A stretch of 64,000 nt of DNA from Mycolicibacterium cosmeticum (GCF_000613185.1 NZ_CCBB010000003.1:2108001-2172000), one strand, 5' to 3'. Shown: positions 44,943 to 55,556, counted from the first letter of the stretch. A program made the numbers and translations. The notes: a model not told the origin generated them from the sequence alone.

Positions 44943-45317
44943 ATGGATTTGGTCGTATTCCTGCCGCTCATCATCATCATGGGCGCGTTCATGTTCTTCG
45001 CCTCGCGCCGCCAGAAGAAGGCCATGCAGGCCACCATCGACCTGCACGAATCGCTGCGGATCGGCGACCGCATCCACACCACCTCGGGCCTGCAGGGCAC
45101 CATCACCGGCATCACCGACGACAACGTCGAACTGGAGATCGCGCCGGGAGTCATCACCACGTGGATGAAGCTCGCGGTCCGCGACCGCATCGAGGACACC
45201 GCCGACGACGACGCGGTCGATGACTCCGCCGACGACAGCGAGGTGGGCTACGCCGACGAGCAGTCCGGTGCCGTGGAACTCACGGATCGTCCGGCGCCCA
45301 AGACTGACGGCAACTGA
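44943..45317 (+). CDS. yajC: Preprotein translocase accessory subunit YajC
   Basis: A 124-residue protein with one N-terminal membrane helix (VVFLPLIIIMGAFMFFASRRQKKAM) and the conserved cytosolic domain LRIGDRIHTTSGLQGTITGI. It associates with SecD and SecF at the translocon. An acidic tail follows (residues about 85-124). ATG 44943 is supported by the helix beginning at once; there is only a weak AAAGA upstream. It is first in the yajC-secD-secF series, with an 81-base gap before secD. Confidence 0.95.
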   Translation: MDLVVFLPLIIIMGAFMFFASRRQKKAMQATIDLHESLRIGDRIHTTSGLQGTITGITDDNVELEIAPGVITTWMKLAVRDRIEDTADDDAVDDSADDSEVGYADEQSGAVELTDRPAPKTDGN

Positions 45318-45398
45318 CCGCAACCGGTTCAGGCTGACCGCGTACCCTCCCGGTAACGCTCGTACTGTGTAGACCCCTTCCAAGGAGACCCAACAACC

Positions 45399-47213
45399 GT
45401 GGCATCGACTTCGGCGCCGGTGCATCCTGCCCGCTACCTGGCGCTCTTTCTGATCCTTCTGGTCGGCGTCTACCTTCTCGTCTTTCTCACCGGTGACAAG
45501 CAGGCCAAGCCCAAGCTGGGCATCGACCTGCAGGGCGGCACCCGCGTCACGCTGACCGCCCGCACCCCGGACGGCTCCCGGCCGACCCGGGAATCGCTGA
45601 TGCAAGCGCAGGAGATCATCAGCTCCCGTGTGAACGGGCTCGGCGTGTCCGGATCCGAGGTCGTCATCGACGGGGACAACCTGGTCATCACCGTGCCGGG
45701 TAGCGATGGCAGCGAAGCCCGCAACCTCGGCCAGACCGCACGCCTCTACATCCGCCCGGTGATCCACGCGATCCCCGCGCAGGGACAGGGGCAGCAGCCG
45801 CCGCAGGGCGCCCCGGGCGCCCCACCGGGGGCGCCACCCGGCTTGCCGCCGGGTGGGCCGCCACTGCTGGCGCCCGCCGAGCCGGAGGCGCCGATCAAAC
45901 CACCCACGCAGCCGGGAGCGCAGACCCCGGCGCCGCCGGCCGCACCCGCCCCGCCGGCCCAACCCCGGCCGTACCCGCAGGAGCCCGCCCCGACGCCGCC
46001 GCCGGCGCCCGGCACCCCCGCACCCGGCGCGCCCGCTCCCGGCGCACCGGCGCCCGCACCCGGTGCACCGGCGCCCGCGCCGCCGGGCGCCCCGGATGCC
46101 AAAGCCGATCTGGCCCAGCGCATCTCGGACGAAAAGCAGCTGCGGCAGAGCACCGATCAGAGCATCCAGCTGCTGGCACTGCAGTTCCAGGCCACCCGCT
46201 GCAACGACGAGGACGTACTCGCCGGCAACGACGACCCGAACCTGCCCCTGGTGACCTGCTCGACCGACCACTCCACGGTCTACCTGCTGGACAAGTCGAT
46301 CATGAGCGGTGAGCAGATCGAGAGCGCCAGCTCGGGCCTGGACCAGCAGCGCGGCGACTACGTCGTCGACCTGCAGTTCAAGAGTGAGGGCGCCAAGATC
46401 TGGGCGGACTTCACCGCCGCCAACGTCGGCACCCAGACCGCGTTCACGCTGGACTCGCAGGTGGTCAGCGCCCCGGAGATCCAGGAGGCGATTCCCGGCG
46501 GCCGCACCCAGATCACCGGGCGGTTCACCCAGGACTCGGCGCGTGAGCTGGCCAACGTGCTCAAGTACGGTTCGCTGCCGCTGTCGTTCGAATCGTCGGA
46601 GGCCGAAACCGTTTCGGCCACACTCGGATTGACCTCATTGCGGGCCGGCCTGATCGCCGGAGCGGTCGGTCTGGCGCTGGTGCTGGCCTACGCACTGCTG
46701 TATTACCGCGTGCTGGGGCTGTTGACGGCGCTGTCCTTGGTGGCGTCCGGGGCCATGGTGTTCGCGCTGCTGGTGTTGCTGGGCAGATACATCAACTACA
46801 CCCTGGATCTGGCCGGTATCGCCGGTCTGATCATCGGCATCGGCACCACCGCCGACTCGTTCGTGGTGTTCTTCGAACGCATCAAGGACGAGATCCGGGA
46901 GGGCCGGTCCTACCGGTCGGCGGTGCCCCGCGGCTGGGCCCGCGCCCGCAAGACCATCCTTTCGGGTAACGCGGTGACGTTCCTGGCCGCGGCGGTGCTC
47001 TACGTGCTGGCGGTCGGTCAGGTCAAGGGCTTCGCGTTCACCCTCGGCCTGACGACCATCCTCGACGTGCTGGTGGTCTTCCTGGTCACGTGGCCGCTGG
47101 TGTACCTGTCGACCAAATCCGCGACGCTGTCCAAGCCGGCGTTCAACGGCCTCGGCGCGGTCCAGCAGATCGCTCGCGAGCGGCGTGCCGCGCACACCAC
47201 GGGACGGGGATGA
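45399..47213 (+). CDS. secD: Protein translocase subunit SecD
   Basis: RND-fold subunit of 604 residues that uses the proton gradient to help pull secreted proteins across the membrane. The first helix (about 13-31) and D1 motif [10 protein letters not shown] (41-50) are followed by the extracytoplasmic domain, and the C-terminal five helices include [31 protein letters not shown] Pro/Ala/Gly-rich block of about 100 residues (about 127-230) is inserted in the P1 region. Where most SecD proteins read AVDANV, this one has TTADSFV. AAGGAG precedes GTG 45399 by eleven bases. Confidence 0.97.
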   Translation: MASTSAPVHPARYLALFLILLVGVYLLVFLTGDKQAKPKLGIDLQGGTRVTLTARTPDGSRPTRESLMQAQEIISSRVNGLGVSGSEVVIDGDNLVITVPGSDGSEARNLGQTARLYIRPVIHAIPAQGQGQQPPQGAPGAPPGAPPGLPPGGPPLLAPAEPEAPIKPPTQPGAQTPAPPAAPAPPAQPRPYPQEPAPTPPPAPGTPAPGAPAPGAPAPAPGAPAPAPPGAPDAKADLAQRISDEKQLRQSTDQSIQLLALQFQATRCNDEDVLAGNDDPNLPLVTCSTDHSTVYLLDKSIMSGEQIESASSGLDQQRGDYVVDLQFKSEGAKIWADFTAANVGTQTAFTLDSQVVSAPEIQEAIPGGRTQITGRFTQDSARELANVLKYGSLPLSFESSEAETVSATLGLTSLRAGLIAGAVGLALVLAYALLYYRVLGLLTALSLVASGAMVFALLVLLGRYINYTLDLAGIAGLIIGIGTTADSFVVFFERIKDEIREGRSYRSAVPRGWARARKTILSGNAVTFLAAAVLYVLAVGQVKGFAFTLGLTTILDVLVVFLVTWPLVYLSTKSATLSKPAFNGLGAVQQIARERRAAHTTGRG

Positions 47214-47216
47214 CAG

Positions 47217-48470
47217 ATGGCTGCCAAACACAGCACTGACAGCAGCGACGTGGAGACCGGCGCCGTCGAGGCGCCGGCCCTGGACGCGGCCGAATCGTCG
47301 AACCTGCCGCACCACAGCTTCTTCGTCCGGCTCTACACGGGCACCGGTGCCTTCGAGGTCATCGGCAAGCGCAAGATGTGGTTCATCATCAGCGGCCTCA
47401 TCGTCGCCGTCGCGCTCGCCGCGATCCTGCTGCGCGGCTTCACCTTCGGCATCGACTTCGAGGGCGGCACCAAGGTGTCCATGCCCGTCGACGGCGCCAA
47501 GGGACAGGCGACCGCCGAGCAGGTCGAAACGGTGTACGGCAAGGCGCTGGGCCACGCCCCGGAATCGGTGGTGCTCGTCGGCAACGGCGCGTCGGCCACC
47601 GTGCAGATCCGCACCGAGACGCTGAGCAATGCCGACACCGAGAAGCTGCGGGTGGCGCTGTTCGACGCGTTCGAGCCCAAGGGTTCCGACGGCAAGCCCA
47701 GCAAGCAGGCCATCAGTGATTCGGCCGTGTCGTCGACCTGGGGCGGCCAGATCACCAAGAAGGCGCTGATCGCGCTGGTGGTGTTCCTGGTGATCGTCTC
47801 CATCTACATCACCGTGCGCTACGAGAGGTACATGGCCATCTCGGCGCTGGCGGCCATGTTCTTCGACATCATCGTCACCGCGGGCGTGTACGCGCTGGTC
47901 GGTTTCGAGGTCACACCGGCCACCGTCATCGGTCTGCTCACCATCCTGGGCTTCTCGATCTACGACACCGTCATCGTGTTCGACAAGGTCGAGGAGAACA
48001 CCCACGGGTTCGAGCACACCACCCGGCGCACGTTCGCCGAGCAGGCCAACCTCGCGGTGAACCAGACCTTCATGCGGTCGATCAACACCAGCCTCATCTC
48101 GCTGCTGCCGATCCTCGCCCTCATCGTGGTGGCGGTCTGGCTGCTCGGTGTCGGCACGCTGAAGGACCTGGCGCTGGTGCAGCTGGTCGGCATCATCGTC
48201 GGTACCTACTCGTCGATCTACTTCGCCACCCCGCTGCTGGTGACGATGCGGGAGCGCACCGATCTGGTGCGCACCCACACCAGGCGCGTGCTGCGCCGGC
48301 GTGCCGCGGCCGCCGGTGGTGGGCCCGCCAAGGGTGTCGTCGAGGACTCCGTCAGCGCCGTCGAGGACGCCGACGACACGGCCACCGTGACCACCCCGGC
48401 ACCGGACAAGCCCGTTCCCGGGGCACGTCCGGCCCGGCCGAACCGACCGTCGGGCAAGCGGCGTCGCTAG
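47217..48470 (+). CDS. secF: Protein translocase subunit SecF
   Basis: Partner of SecD, 417 residues: a polar N-terminal 45 residues, TM1 (MWFIISGLIVAVALAAILL), GIDFEGGTKVSMPVDG, then five helices with TVIGLLTILGFSIYDTVIVFDKVEEN, the family motif. A Lys/Arg-rich tail closes it. It begins three bases after secD and its stop shares one base with the next GTG, so the two translocase genes and the lipoprotein gene probably form one operon. Confidence 0.97.
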   Translation: MAAKHSTDSSDVETGAVEAPALDAAESSNLPHHSFFVRLYTGTGAFEVIGKRKMWFIISGLIVAVALAAILLRGFTFGIDFEGGTKVSMPVDGAKGQATAEQVETVYGKALGHAPESVVLVGNGASATVQIRTETLSNADTEKLRVALFDAFEPKGSDGKPSKQAISDSAVSSTWGGQITKKALIALVVFLVIVSIYITVRYERYMAISALAAMFFDIIVTAGVYALVGFEVTPATVIGLLTILGFSIYDTVIVFDKVEENTHGFEHTTRRTFAEQANLAVNQTFMRSINTSLISLLPILALIVVAVWLLGVGTLKDLALVQLVGIIVGTYSSIYFATPLLVTMRERTDLVRTHTRRVLRRRAAAAGGGPAKGVVEDSVSAVEDADDTATVTTPAPDKPVPGARPARPNRPSGKRRR

Positions 48471-50116
48471 TGCGTGGGCGGGCGATCACCCGGACCGGTG
48501 CGGCGCTGGCCGCGCTGACGCTGGTGGCATCCGCATGCTCGAGCGGGTCCGATCACGTCATCGACTACGCCGTCGACGGCACGCTGATCACCTACAACAC
48601 CAACACGGTGGCCGGTGCGGCCTCGGGAGGACCGCAGGCCTTCGCGCGTGTGCTCACCGGTTTCACCTACCGGGGGCCCGACGGGCAGATCATCGGCGAC
48701 CGCGACTACGGCAGCGTCGCGGTGGTGGGCCGGGCGCCGCTGGTGCTGGACTACGAGATCAACGCCAACGCGGTGTACTCCGACGGCAAACCGATCACCT
48801 GCGATGACATGGTGCTGGCCTGGGCCGCACAGTCCGGGCGCAATCCCGGCTTCGACGCCGCCAGCACCGCGGGGTACCGCGACGTCGCCACGGTGGACTG
48901 TGCCCCGGGCCAGAAGAAGGCCAGGGTCACGTTCGCACCGGACCGCGGCGTCCTCGACTACGGTCAACTGTTCGGCGCCACGTCGTTGATGCCCTCGCAT
49001 GTGATCGCCGATCAGCTCGGCCTCGGCGACGGTGCGGTCACCACCGCCCTGCAGACCGGGGACGCCCCGCTGATCGACCGGATAGCGCAGACCTGGAACA
49101 CGCTGTGGAACCTCGGGCCCGATATCGACCGCAAGCGCTTCCCGTCGTCGGGTCCGTACCAGATCGAGTCGGTGACCAAGGACGGTGCGGTGGTGCTCAC
49201 CGCCAACGACAAGTGGTGGGGTGCCAAACCGCTCGCGCAGCGGGTGACGGTGTGGCCCAGGGGTGCCGACATCCAGGACCGGGTCAACCGCGGGGAGTTC
49301 GACATCGTCGACATCGCCGCCGGGTCGTCGGGAACGCTGAACCTGCCCGCCGGGTACAGCCGCGCCGACAGCGCGTCGGCCGGGATCGAGCAGTTGATCT
49401 TCTCGGCGCAGGGACCGATGGCCGCCCCGCCGGCCCGGCGTGCGCTGGCGCTGTGCACCCCGCGCGACACCATCGCCCGCAATGCCGGGGTGCAGATTGC
49501 CAACGCCCGGCTCAGCCCGACCGCCGACGACGCGCTCTCGGCGGCCGAAAGCGCTGGGGAGGCAGGTCAATTCGCGGTGGCCAACGCCGACGCGGCCCGG
49601 GCCGCGCTGAACAACCAGCCGCTCACGGTGCGGATCGGCTACCAGAGCCCCAACGCCCGCCTGGCCGCGACGGTCGGCGCGATCGCGCAGTCCTGCGCGG
49701 CGGCCGGGATCACCGTCACCGACGCATCCGGCGCCTCGGTGGGCCCGCAGAGCTTGCGGGACAACAACATCGACGTGCTGATCGGTAGCACCGGTGGCGC
49801 CGTCGGCAGTGGATCCACCGGATCGTCGGCGCTGGACGCCTACGATCTGCGGTTCGGCAACGGCAACAATCTGTCCGGGTATGCCAACGGGCGTATCGAC
49901 GGGATCATCGACGCACTGGCGGTGACCGCCGATCCCAAGGAGCTGAGCCGGCTGCTCGGCGAGGCCGGCCCGATCCTGTGGGGCGATATCCCGACCCTGC
50001 CGCTGTACCGTCAACAGCGCACGCTGCTCACGTCGAAGCGGGTGTCGGCGGTGCAGTCCAATCCGACCCGATGGGGCGCCGGCTGGAACATGGACCGCTG
50101 GGTCCTGGGAGGATGA
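48470..50116 (+). CDS. Family 5 solute-binding lipoprotein
   Basis: A 548-residue extracytoplasmic lipoprotein. The signal peptide ends in the lipobox VASAC with the acylated cysteine at C23. The remainder has the peptide/nickel-type binding fold (YSDGKPITCDDMVLAWAAQSGRNPGFD near 105; PYQIESVTKDGAVVLTANDKWWG). It has the place of Rv2585c. No permease genes follow, so it may act as an orphan receptor or chaperone beside the Sec machinery; this is inference. GTG 48470 overlaps the secF TAG by one base. Confidence 0.9.
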   Translation: MRGRAITRTGAALAALTLVASACSSGSDHVIDYAVDGTLITYNTNTVAGAASGGPQAFARVLTGFTYRGPDGQIIGDRDYGSVAVVGRAPLVLDYEINANAVYSDGKPITCDDMVLAWAAQSGRNPGFDAASTAGYRDVATVDCAPGQKKARVTFAPDRGVLDYGQLFGATSLMPSHVIADQLGLGDGAVTTALQTGDAPLIDRIAQTWNTLWNLGPDIDRKRFPSSGPYQIESVTKDGAVVLTANDKWWGAKPLAQRVTVWPRGADIQDRVNRGEFDIVDIAAGSSGTLNLPAGYSRADSASAGIEQLIFSAQGPMAAPPARRALALCTPRDTIARNAGVQIANARLSPTADDALSAAESAGEAGQFAVANADAARAALNNQPLTVRIGYQSPNARLAATVGAIAQSCAAAGITVTDASGASVGPQSLRDNNIDVLIGSTGGAVGSGSTGSSALDAYDLRFGNGNNLSGYANGRIDGIIDALAVTADPKELSRLLGEAGPILWGDIPTLPLYRQQRTLLTSKRVSAVQSNPTRWGAGWNMDRWVLGG

Positions 50117-50128
50117 AAACGGTGAGCC

Positions 50129-50653
50129 ATGTCTGACGCCGCGGCCGTGATCGCCGAGTTGACCCGCAACGTCGCCGACTTCCCACAGCCGGGCATCCAA
50201 TTCAAGGACCTCACCCCGGTGCTGGCCGATGCGCGCGGGCTGGCCGTGGTCACCGACGCGCTGGCCGAGGCGGCCGACGGCGCCGACCTGATCGCCGGTA
50301 TCGACGCCCGCGGATTCCTGCTCGGTGCCGCGGTGGCGCTGAAGCTGGGTACCGGCGTGCTGGCGGTGCGCAAGGGCGGGAAGCTACCGCCGCCGGTGCA
50401 CGCCGAGCGCTACGACCTGGAGTACGGTTCGGCCACCCTGGAGATTCCGGCCGACGGTATCGACATGACCGGCCGGCGCGTGCTGGTGATCGACGACGTG
50501 CTGGCGACCGGCGGGACGCTGGCCGCGGCGGCCCGGCTGCTGGAACGCAGCGGGGCGCACGTCACCGGGGCCGCGGTGGTGCTGGAACTCTCGGGGCTCG
50601 ATGGACGTTGCGCGGTACAGCCGTTGAGGGTCACCAGCCTGACCACGGTGTGA
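50129..50653 (+). CDS. apt: Adenine phosphoribosyltransferase
   Basis: Salvages adenine with PRPP to AMP. The 174-residue product has the PRPP-binding motif [22 protein letters not shown] (about 112-132, shown by [13 protein letters not shown]) and the N-terminal [18 protein letters not shown] typical of the family; the [14 protein letters not shown] loop follows. It starts 12 bases after the lipoprotein gene and stands directly before relA, as in other actinobacteria. Both enzymes belong to purine-nucleotide balance. Confidence 0.95.
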   Translation: MSDAAAVIAELTRNVADFPQPGIQFKDLTPVLADARGLAVVTDALAEAADGADLIAGIDARGFLLGAAVALKLGTGVLAVRKGGKLPPPVHAERYDLEYGSATLEIPADGIDMTGRRVLVIDDVLATGGTLAAAARLLERSGAHVTGAAVVLELSGLDGRCAVQPLRVTSLTTV

Positions 50654-50691
50654 ACGGCGTGAGGGATATCCTTTAACTCCAGGAGGTGAAC

Positions 50692-53031
50692 ATGGCCGAC
50701 GAACCCGTCACGGGGCAGACCGTCGCGGTCCCGCCACAGCCGGGGGACACCGCGGCGCTGGACACCTCCAAGATCAGTGCCTCACGCCGGGTGCGGGCCC
50801 GGCTGGCCCGCCGGATGACCGCGCAGCGCAGCCTGGTGAACCCGGTGCTGGAGCCGCTGGTCGCCGTGCACCGGGAGTTCCACCCGAAGGCCGACCTGGC
50901 AATCCTGCAGCGCGCCTACGATGTCGCCGAGCAGCGGCACGCCAGCCAGATGCGAAAGTCCGGCGACCCGTACATCACCCACCCGCTGGCCGTGGCGAAC
51001 ATCCTGGCCGAGCTCGGCATGGACACCACCACGCTGGTGGCCGCGCTGTTGCACGACACCGTGGAGGACACCGGCTACTCGCTGGAGGCGCTGACCGCCG
51101 ACTTCGGCAGTGAGGTCGGCCATCTCGTCGACGGGGTGACCAAGCTGGACAAGGTGGCGCTGGGCACCGCCGCCGAGGGCGAGACCATCCGGAAGATGAT
51201 CATCGCGATGGCCCGTGACCCGCGGGTGCTGGTGATCAAGGTCGCCGACCGGCTGCACAACATGCGCACGATGCGTTTCCTGCCGCCGGAGAAGCAGGCG
51301 CGCAAGGCCCGCGAGACGTTGGAAGTCATTGCCCCCCTTGCTCATCGACTGGGCATGGCCACGGTGAAATGGGAACTGGAGGATCTGTCGTTCGCGATCC
51401 TGCATCCCAAGCGCTACGAGGAGATCGTCCGGCTGGTGGCCGACCGGGCACCGTCGCGGGACACCTACCTGGCCAAGGTGCGGGCCGAGATCGGCGCGGC
51501 GCTGAGCGCGATGAAGATCAGCGCGAAGGTCGAGGGCCGGCCCAAGCACTACTGGTCGATCTACCAGAAGATGATCGTCAAGGGCCGCGACTTCGACGAT
51601 ATCCACGACCTGGTGGGTGTGCGGATCCTGTGCGACGACATGCGTGACTGTTACGCGGCCGTCGGGGTGGTGCACTCGCTGTGGCAGCCGATGGCGGGCC
51701 GGTTCAAGGACTACATCGCCCAGCCGCGCTACGGGGTGTACCAGTCGCTGCACACCACGGTGGTCGGCCCGGAGGGCAAGCCGCTGGAGGTGCAGATCCG
51801 CACCAACGAGATGCACGACACCGCGGAGTTCGGTATCGCGGCGCACTGGCGGTACAAGGAGGCCAAGGGCCGCAACGGTTTACCGGCCGGCCACACCGCC
51901 GCCGAGATCGACGAGATGGCCTGGATGCGCCAACTCCTGGACTGGCAGCGGGAAGCCGCGGACCCGGGGGAGTTCCTGGAGTCGCTGCGCTACGACCTGG
52001 CCGTCCAGGAGATCTTCGTGTTCACCCCGAAGGGGGACGTCGTCACACTGCCCACCGGGTCCACCCCGGTGGACTTCGCCTACGCGGTGCACACCGAGGT
52101 CGGGCACCGCTGCATCGGTGCGCGGGTCAACGGCCGGCTGGTGGCGCTGGAACGCAAGCTCGAAAACGGGGACCAGGTCGAGGTTTTCACCTCCAAGGCC
52201 ACCACGGCGGGTCCGTCGCGGGACTGGCAGACGTTCGTGGTGTCCCCGCGCGCCAAGGCCAAGATCCGGCAGTGGTTCGCCAAGGAACGCCGCGAGGAGG
52301 CACTGGAGGCCGGTAAGGACGCCATCGCCCGCGAGGTGCGCCGCGGCGGACTTCCGTTGCAGCGCCTGCTCAATGCCGAGTCGATGACGGCGCTGGCGCG
52401 CGAGCTGCACTACGCCGACGTGTCGGCGCTGTACACCGCCGTCGGTGAGGGCCACATCTCGGCGCGGCACGTGGTGCAACGCCTGGTGGCCCAGCTGGGC
52501 GGCGACGACGAGGCCGAGGACGAGATCGCCGAGCGGTCCACGCCGGCCACCATGCCGGTGCGGCAGCGCACCTCCGACGACGTCGGCGTCTCGGTGCCGG
52601 GCGCGGTCGGGGTGCTGACCAAACTGGCCAAGTGCTGCACGCCGGTGCCCGGCGACAGCATCCTCGGGTTCGTCACTCGCGGCGGCGGGGTGAGCGTGCA
52701 CCGCACCGACTGCACCAATGCGGCGTCGCTGCAGCAGCAGTCCGAGCGCATCATCGAGGTGCACTGGGCGCCGTCACCGTCGTCGGTGTTCCTGGTGGCC
52801 ATCCAGGTGGAGGCGCTCGACCGGCACCGGCTGCTGTCCGATGTCACCCGGGTGCTCGCCGACGAGAAGGTGAACATCCTGTCGGCGTCGGTGACGACGT
52901 CCAACGACCGGGTGGCGATCAGCCGGTTCACCTTCGAGATGGGCGATCCCAAGCACCTGGGTCACGTGCTGAACGTGGTGCGCAACGTGGAGGGTGTGTA
53001 CGACGTCTACCGGGTGACGTCAGCGGCCTGA
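50692..53031 (+). CDS. relA: Bifunctional (p)ppGpp synthetase/hydrolase
   Basis: Rel protein of 779 residues that makes and breaks (p)ppGpp in the stringent response. In order: HD hydrolase ([14 protein letters not shown] at 121-122), synthetase ([17 protein letters not shown] at 337-340, the RxKD form of bifunctional Gram-positive enzymes), TGS ([26 protein letters not shown]), a zinc-finger-like region (KCCTPVPGD ... HRTDC) and ACT (about 700-775). AGGAGG at 50681-50686 fixes ATG 50692 rather than GTG 50686. A -10 TATCCT lies at 50667-50672. Confidence 0.97.
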   Translation: MADEPVTGQTVAVPPQPGDTAALDTSKISASRRVRARLARRMTAQRSLVNPVLEPLVAVHREFHPKADLAILQRAYDVAEQRHASQMRKSGDPYITHPLAVANILAELGMDTTTLVAALLHDTVEDTGYSLEALTADFGSEVGHLVDGVTKLDKVALGTAAEGETIRKMIIAMARDPRVLVIKVADRLHNMRTMRFLPPEKQARKARETLEVIAPLAHRLGMATVKWELEDLSFAILHPKRYEEIVRLVADRAPSRDTYLAKVRAEIGAALSAMKISAKVEGRPKHYWSIYQKMIVKGRDFDDIHDLVGVRILCDDMRDCYAAVGVVHSLWQPMAGRFKDYIAQPRYGVYQSLHTTVVGPEGKPLEVQIRTNEMHDTAEFGIAAHWRYKEAKGRNGLPAGHTAAEIDEMAWMRQLLDWQREAADPGEFLESLRYDLAVQEIFVFTPKGDVVTLPTGSTPVDFAYAVHTEVGHRCIGARVNGRLVALERKLENGDQVEVFTSKATTAGPSRDWQTFVVSPRAKAKIRQWFAKERREEALEAGKDAIAREVRRGGLPLQRLLNAESMTALARELHYADVSALYTAVGEGHISARHVVQRLVAQLGGDDEAEDEIAERSTPATMPVRQRTSDDVGVSVPGAVGVLTKLAKCCTPVPGDSILGFVTRGGGVSVHRTDCTNAASLQQQSERIIEVHWAPSPSSVFLVAIQVEALDRHRLLSDVTRVLADEKVNILSASVTTSNDRVAISRFTFEMGDPKHLGHVLNVVRNVEGVYDVYRVTSAA

Positions 53032-53080
53032 GCCGCAATCAAGCCTGAGCGGCGTGAGCCGCAATCAAGCCTGAGCGGCG
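53029..53080. repeat. Perfect 26-base tandem duplication at convergent stops
   Basis: A 26-base unit beginning TGAGCCGCAATCAAG occurs at 53029-53054 and again at 53055-53080 without a mismatch. The first copy begins with the relA stop codon; the second holds the stop of the convergent MFS gene (TCA at 53065). The unit has small GCCGC/GCGGC arms. Neither reading frame is altered. Confidence 0.85.
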
Positions 53081-54267
53081 CGACGGGTGCTCCATGCACC
53101 GACCCCCGCGGCCCCCAGGCAGGCCAGCGCCACCGCGCCGGCGAACCACGGGAAGACCGCGTGCAGCTCCCACTGCGTGGCGGCCCAGCCGGCGACGATG
53201 GTGGGCACCGCCATGGCGGTGTAGGCGAGCAGATAGAACGCCGACATCGTCTCGCCGCGGCGGTCGGCGGGCACCACGTCGGACAGGTGGCGCAGGGAGC
53301 CGCCGAACCCGAGTCCGAAGGTGGCGCCCAGCAATGCGGCGGCGGCGAACACCAGCCATTGGTTGTGGGTGGCCAGCACCGGGATGGTGACCAGCAGGGC
53401 CACCGCCATCCCGATATCCCCGTAGATGGCGGCCCGGTGGGCGGGCACCCGGGTGGACCACAGCTGGGCCAGCGCGGCCGCGAACGCCGTGGTGCCCACC
53501 ACGATGCCGCCGAACACCAGGTTGTGCACGTGGGTCTGCTGGGCGGCCAGCGACGGGTAGAGCGAGAGCAGCACGCCGAGCACCGACCAGGAGGCGGCCG
53601 CACCCAGGGCGGCGAACCAGAAGTCGCCGCGGATGTGTGCGGGCACGGCGGGCCGGGCGATCCGGATGGGGCCGCGGGTGCGGGCTTGGTGCGGTTCGCG
53701 CAGGGCGACCACGCCGATGCCGACCACGGCGACGATGGCCGCCACCACCGCGTACGGCGTGCGCATGGGGTGCGGGGCGTACTGGGCCAGGATGGCCGAG
53801 CCCACGATGGCGACCGTCATGCCGATGTTGAACGCGACGCCGGACAGCTGACCGGAGCGCACCCGGTGGTGCGGCCGCAGATCCAGCAGTGCCGCGGCAC
53901 CGGCGACCACGATGGACCCGACGGCCGCGCCGTGGATGACGCGGGCGAGCAGCAGCATGCCCATGCTGTCGGCGATCAGGAACACCCCGAGGCCGACGAT
54001 CATGGCGACCAGCGCGCCGAGCAGCACCGGTTTGCGGCCGATCGCGTCGGAGATCCGGCCCGACACCAGCACGGCGCCGAGGGCGGCAAGCGCGTAGACG
54101 GCGAAGATGATCGTGGTGGCCAGCGGGGTGAGGTGCCAGACCTTCTCGTACATCCCGTACAGCGGCGCGGGGACGCCGGAGACACCCAGGGCGACGCCGC
54201 TCAGCACCAACAGCAGGGTGTAGGCACCCCGCTGAACCTCGACGGGGGCGGCCACGTCAGCCGTCAC
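53065..54267 (-). CDS. MFS transporter (drug/metabolite efflux type)
   Basis: A 400-residue major-facilitator protein with 12 expected helices. The loop after TM2 reads VLVSGRISDAIGRKPVLLGALV, and the second half has FGLGFGGSLRHLSDVVPADRRGETMSAFYLLAYTAMAVP. It resembles short-chain MFS exporters rather than sugar porters; the substrate is unknown. GTG 54267 is supported by GAGGAG about seven bases upstream. It is convergent with relA and divergent from the lipoprotein gene at 54385. Confidence 0.88.
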   Translation of the reverse strand: MTADVAAPVEVQRGAYTLLLVLSGVALGVSGVPAPLYGMYEKVWHLTPLATTIIFAVYALAALGAVLVSGRISDAIGRKPVLLGALVAMIVGLGVFLIADSMGMLLLARVIHGAAVGSIVVAGAAALLDLRPHHRVRSGQLSGVAFNIGMTVAIVGSAILAQYAPHPMRTPYAVVAAIVAVVGIGVVALREPHQARTRGPIRIARPAVPAHIRGDFWFAALGAAASWSVLGVLLSLYPSLAAQQTHVHNLVFGGIVVGTTAFAAALAQLWSTRVPAHRAAIYGDIGMAVALLVTIPVLATHNQWLVFAAAALLGATFGLGFGGSLRHLSDVVPADRRGETMSAFYLLAYTAMAVPTIVAGWAATQWELHAVFPWFAGAVALACLGAAGVGAWSTRRAAQA

Positions 54268-54372
54268 GTTGTCTCCTCACCCGGGTGTGGTTTCGACACA
54301 AGTTCTCCTGGCAACGCCCGCCGCGGCCGCGATCATCTCAACACGGCGGGTGACACGGGTCTCACCGGCTGC

Positions 54373-54378
54373 GATACT
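54373..54378 (+). promoter_or_regulatory. Predicted -10 for a leaderless start at 54385
   Basis: GATACT followed by six bases and ATG 54385. The A2 and T6 positions match. No Shine-Dalgarno is present before the lipoprotein gene. Confidence 0.5.
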
Positions 54379-54384
54379 GCGACG

Positions 54385-54669
54385 ATGCGTGCAGCCCTCG
54401 CAGTCGTCGTCGCCGGCCTGGCCGTTCTGCTGGCCGGTTGCGGCGCCACCATCAAGCCCGAGGGCGCCGCCGAGCAGGTGGTCAAGGTGGTGTCCAAGAC
54501 CGGGTTCAAGCCGACCGACGTGAGCTGCCCGTCCGGTGTCAAAGCGGAGGTCGGGACCGAGTTCGACTGCCATTTCACCGGGCCCGACGGCTACTACACG
54601 GCCCATCTGAAGATCACCAAGGTCAACGGCGACGACGTCGAGTTCTACATCCAGTCCAAGCGCAACTAG
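54385..54669 (+). CDS. DUF4333 lipoprotein
   Basis: A 94-residue lipoprotein. The signal peptide LAVVVAGLAVLLAGC carries a lipobox with the acylated C19. The mature part reads GVKAEVGTEFDCHFTGPDGYYTAHLKITKVNGDDVEFYI, in part the DUF4333 pattern, with a cysteine pair in VSCPSG and DCHF that may form a disulfide. Such small lipoproteins are common in mycobacteria and of unknown function. Its TAG overlaps the HAD gene stop in CTAG. Confidence 0.88.
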   Translation: MRAALAVVVAGLAVLLAGCGATIKPEGAAEQVVKVVSKTGFKPTDVSCPSGVKAEVGTEFDCHFTGPDGYYTAHLKITKVNGDDVEFYIQSKRN

Positions 54670-55475
54670 ATCAGCTCGATCGCCTCGGCGATGGACGGCA
54701 GCACCCGGCCCGGCCGGAACGGATAGCTGGTGATGTCGGCCTCGGTGGTGGAGCCGGTGAGCACCAGGATGGTGTCCAGGCCGGCTTCGATACCGGCGAC
54801 CACATCGGTGTCCATCCGGTCGCCGACCATGACCGTCGTCTCGGAGTGCGCCGCGATGCGGTTGAGCGCGCTGCGGAACATCATCGGGTTCGGCTTGCCG
54901 ACGAAATACGGCTCCCGTCCGGTGGCCTTGGTGATCATGGCCGCCACCGAACCGGTGGCCGGCAGCGGGCCCTGCGCGGACGGGCCGGTCACGTCGGGAT
55001 TGGTGGCGATGAACCGGGCGCCGTCCCCGATGAGGCGGACGGCCTTGGTGATCGCCTCGAACGAGTACGTCCGGGTCTCACCGAGCACGACGAAATCGGG
55101 CTCGGTGTCGGTCAGGGTGTAGCCGATCTCGTGGAGCGCGGTGGTGAGGCCGGCCTCGCCGATGACGTATGCCGAGCCGCCGGACAGCTGGTCGTCCAGG
55201 AACGCCGCGGTGGCCAGCGCCGAGGTCCAGATGGCTTCCTCGGGCACGCTCAGTCCGGACCGGCTGAGCCGGGCGGCCAGATCGCGCGGGGTGAAGATCG
55301 AGTTGTTGGTCAGCACCAGGAACGGCCGGTCCTTCTCGGTGAGCCGGGCCAGGAACTCGGCGGCACCGGGCAAGGCGTGCTCCTCGCGCACCAGGACGCC
55401 GTCCATGTCGGTCAGCCAGCACTGCGCGGGCAGTCGCATCCGTGTCGACGCGTCGGCGGCAGCCGTAGTGGGCAT
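54666..55475 (-). CDS. HAD-IIA family phosphatase (NagD-like)
   Basis: A 269-residue HAD hydrolase. The nucleophile motif is D23-M-D25 in WLTDMDGVLV, motif II is LVLTNNSIF, and motif III/IV is YFVGKPNPMMFRSALNRI with MVGDRMDTDVVAGIEAG; the C2 cap lies between. NagD-like enzymes act on nucleotide monophosphates or sugar phosphates such as glycerol phosphate; the substrate here is not clear. ATG 55475 is used, with a GGGAGA upstream; ATG 55439 is an alternative. Confidence 0.9.
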   Translation of the reverse strand: MPTTAAADASTRMRLPAQCWLTDMDGVLVREEHALPGAAEFLARLTEKDRPFLVLTNNSIFTPRDLAARLSRSGLSVPEEAIWTSALATAAFLDDQLSGGSAYVIGEAGLTTALHEIGYTLTDTEPDFVVLGETRTYSFEAITKAVRLIGDGARFIATNPDVTGPSAQGPLPATGSVAAMITKATGREPYFVGKPNPMMFRSALNRIAAHSETTVMVGDRMDTDVVAGIEAGLDTILVLTGSTTEADITSYPFRPGRVLPSIAEAIELI

Positions 55476-55556
55476 GAGAATGGTTCTCCCGGTTGATGTT
55501 TCACTCGTAACGTCGGATGACGGGACGGTCCGGACACCAGCCTAGTCGCCGTCGCG

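Noticed and set aside
53029..53080. CRISPR-like repeat
   Set aside because: Only two adjacent copies without spacers and no cas genes.
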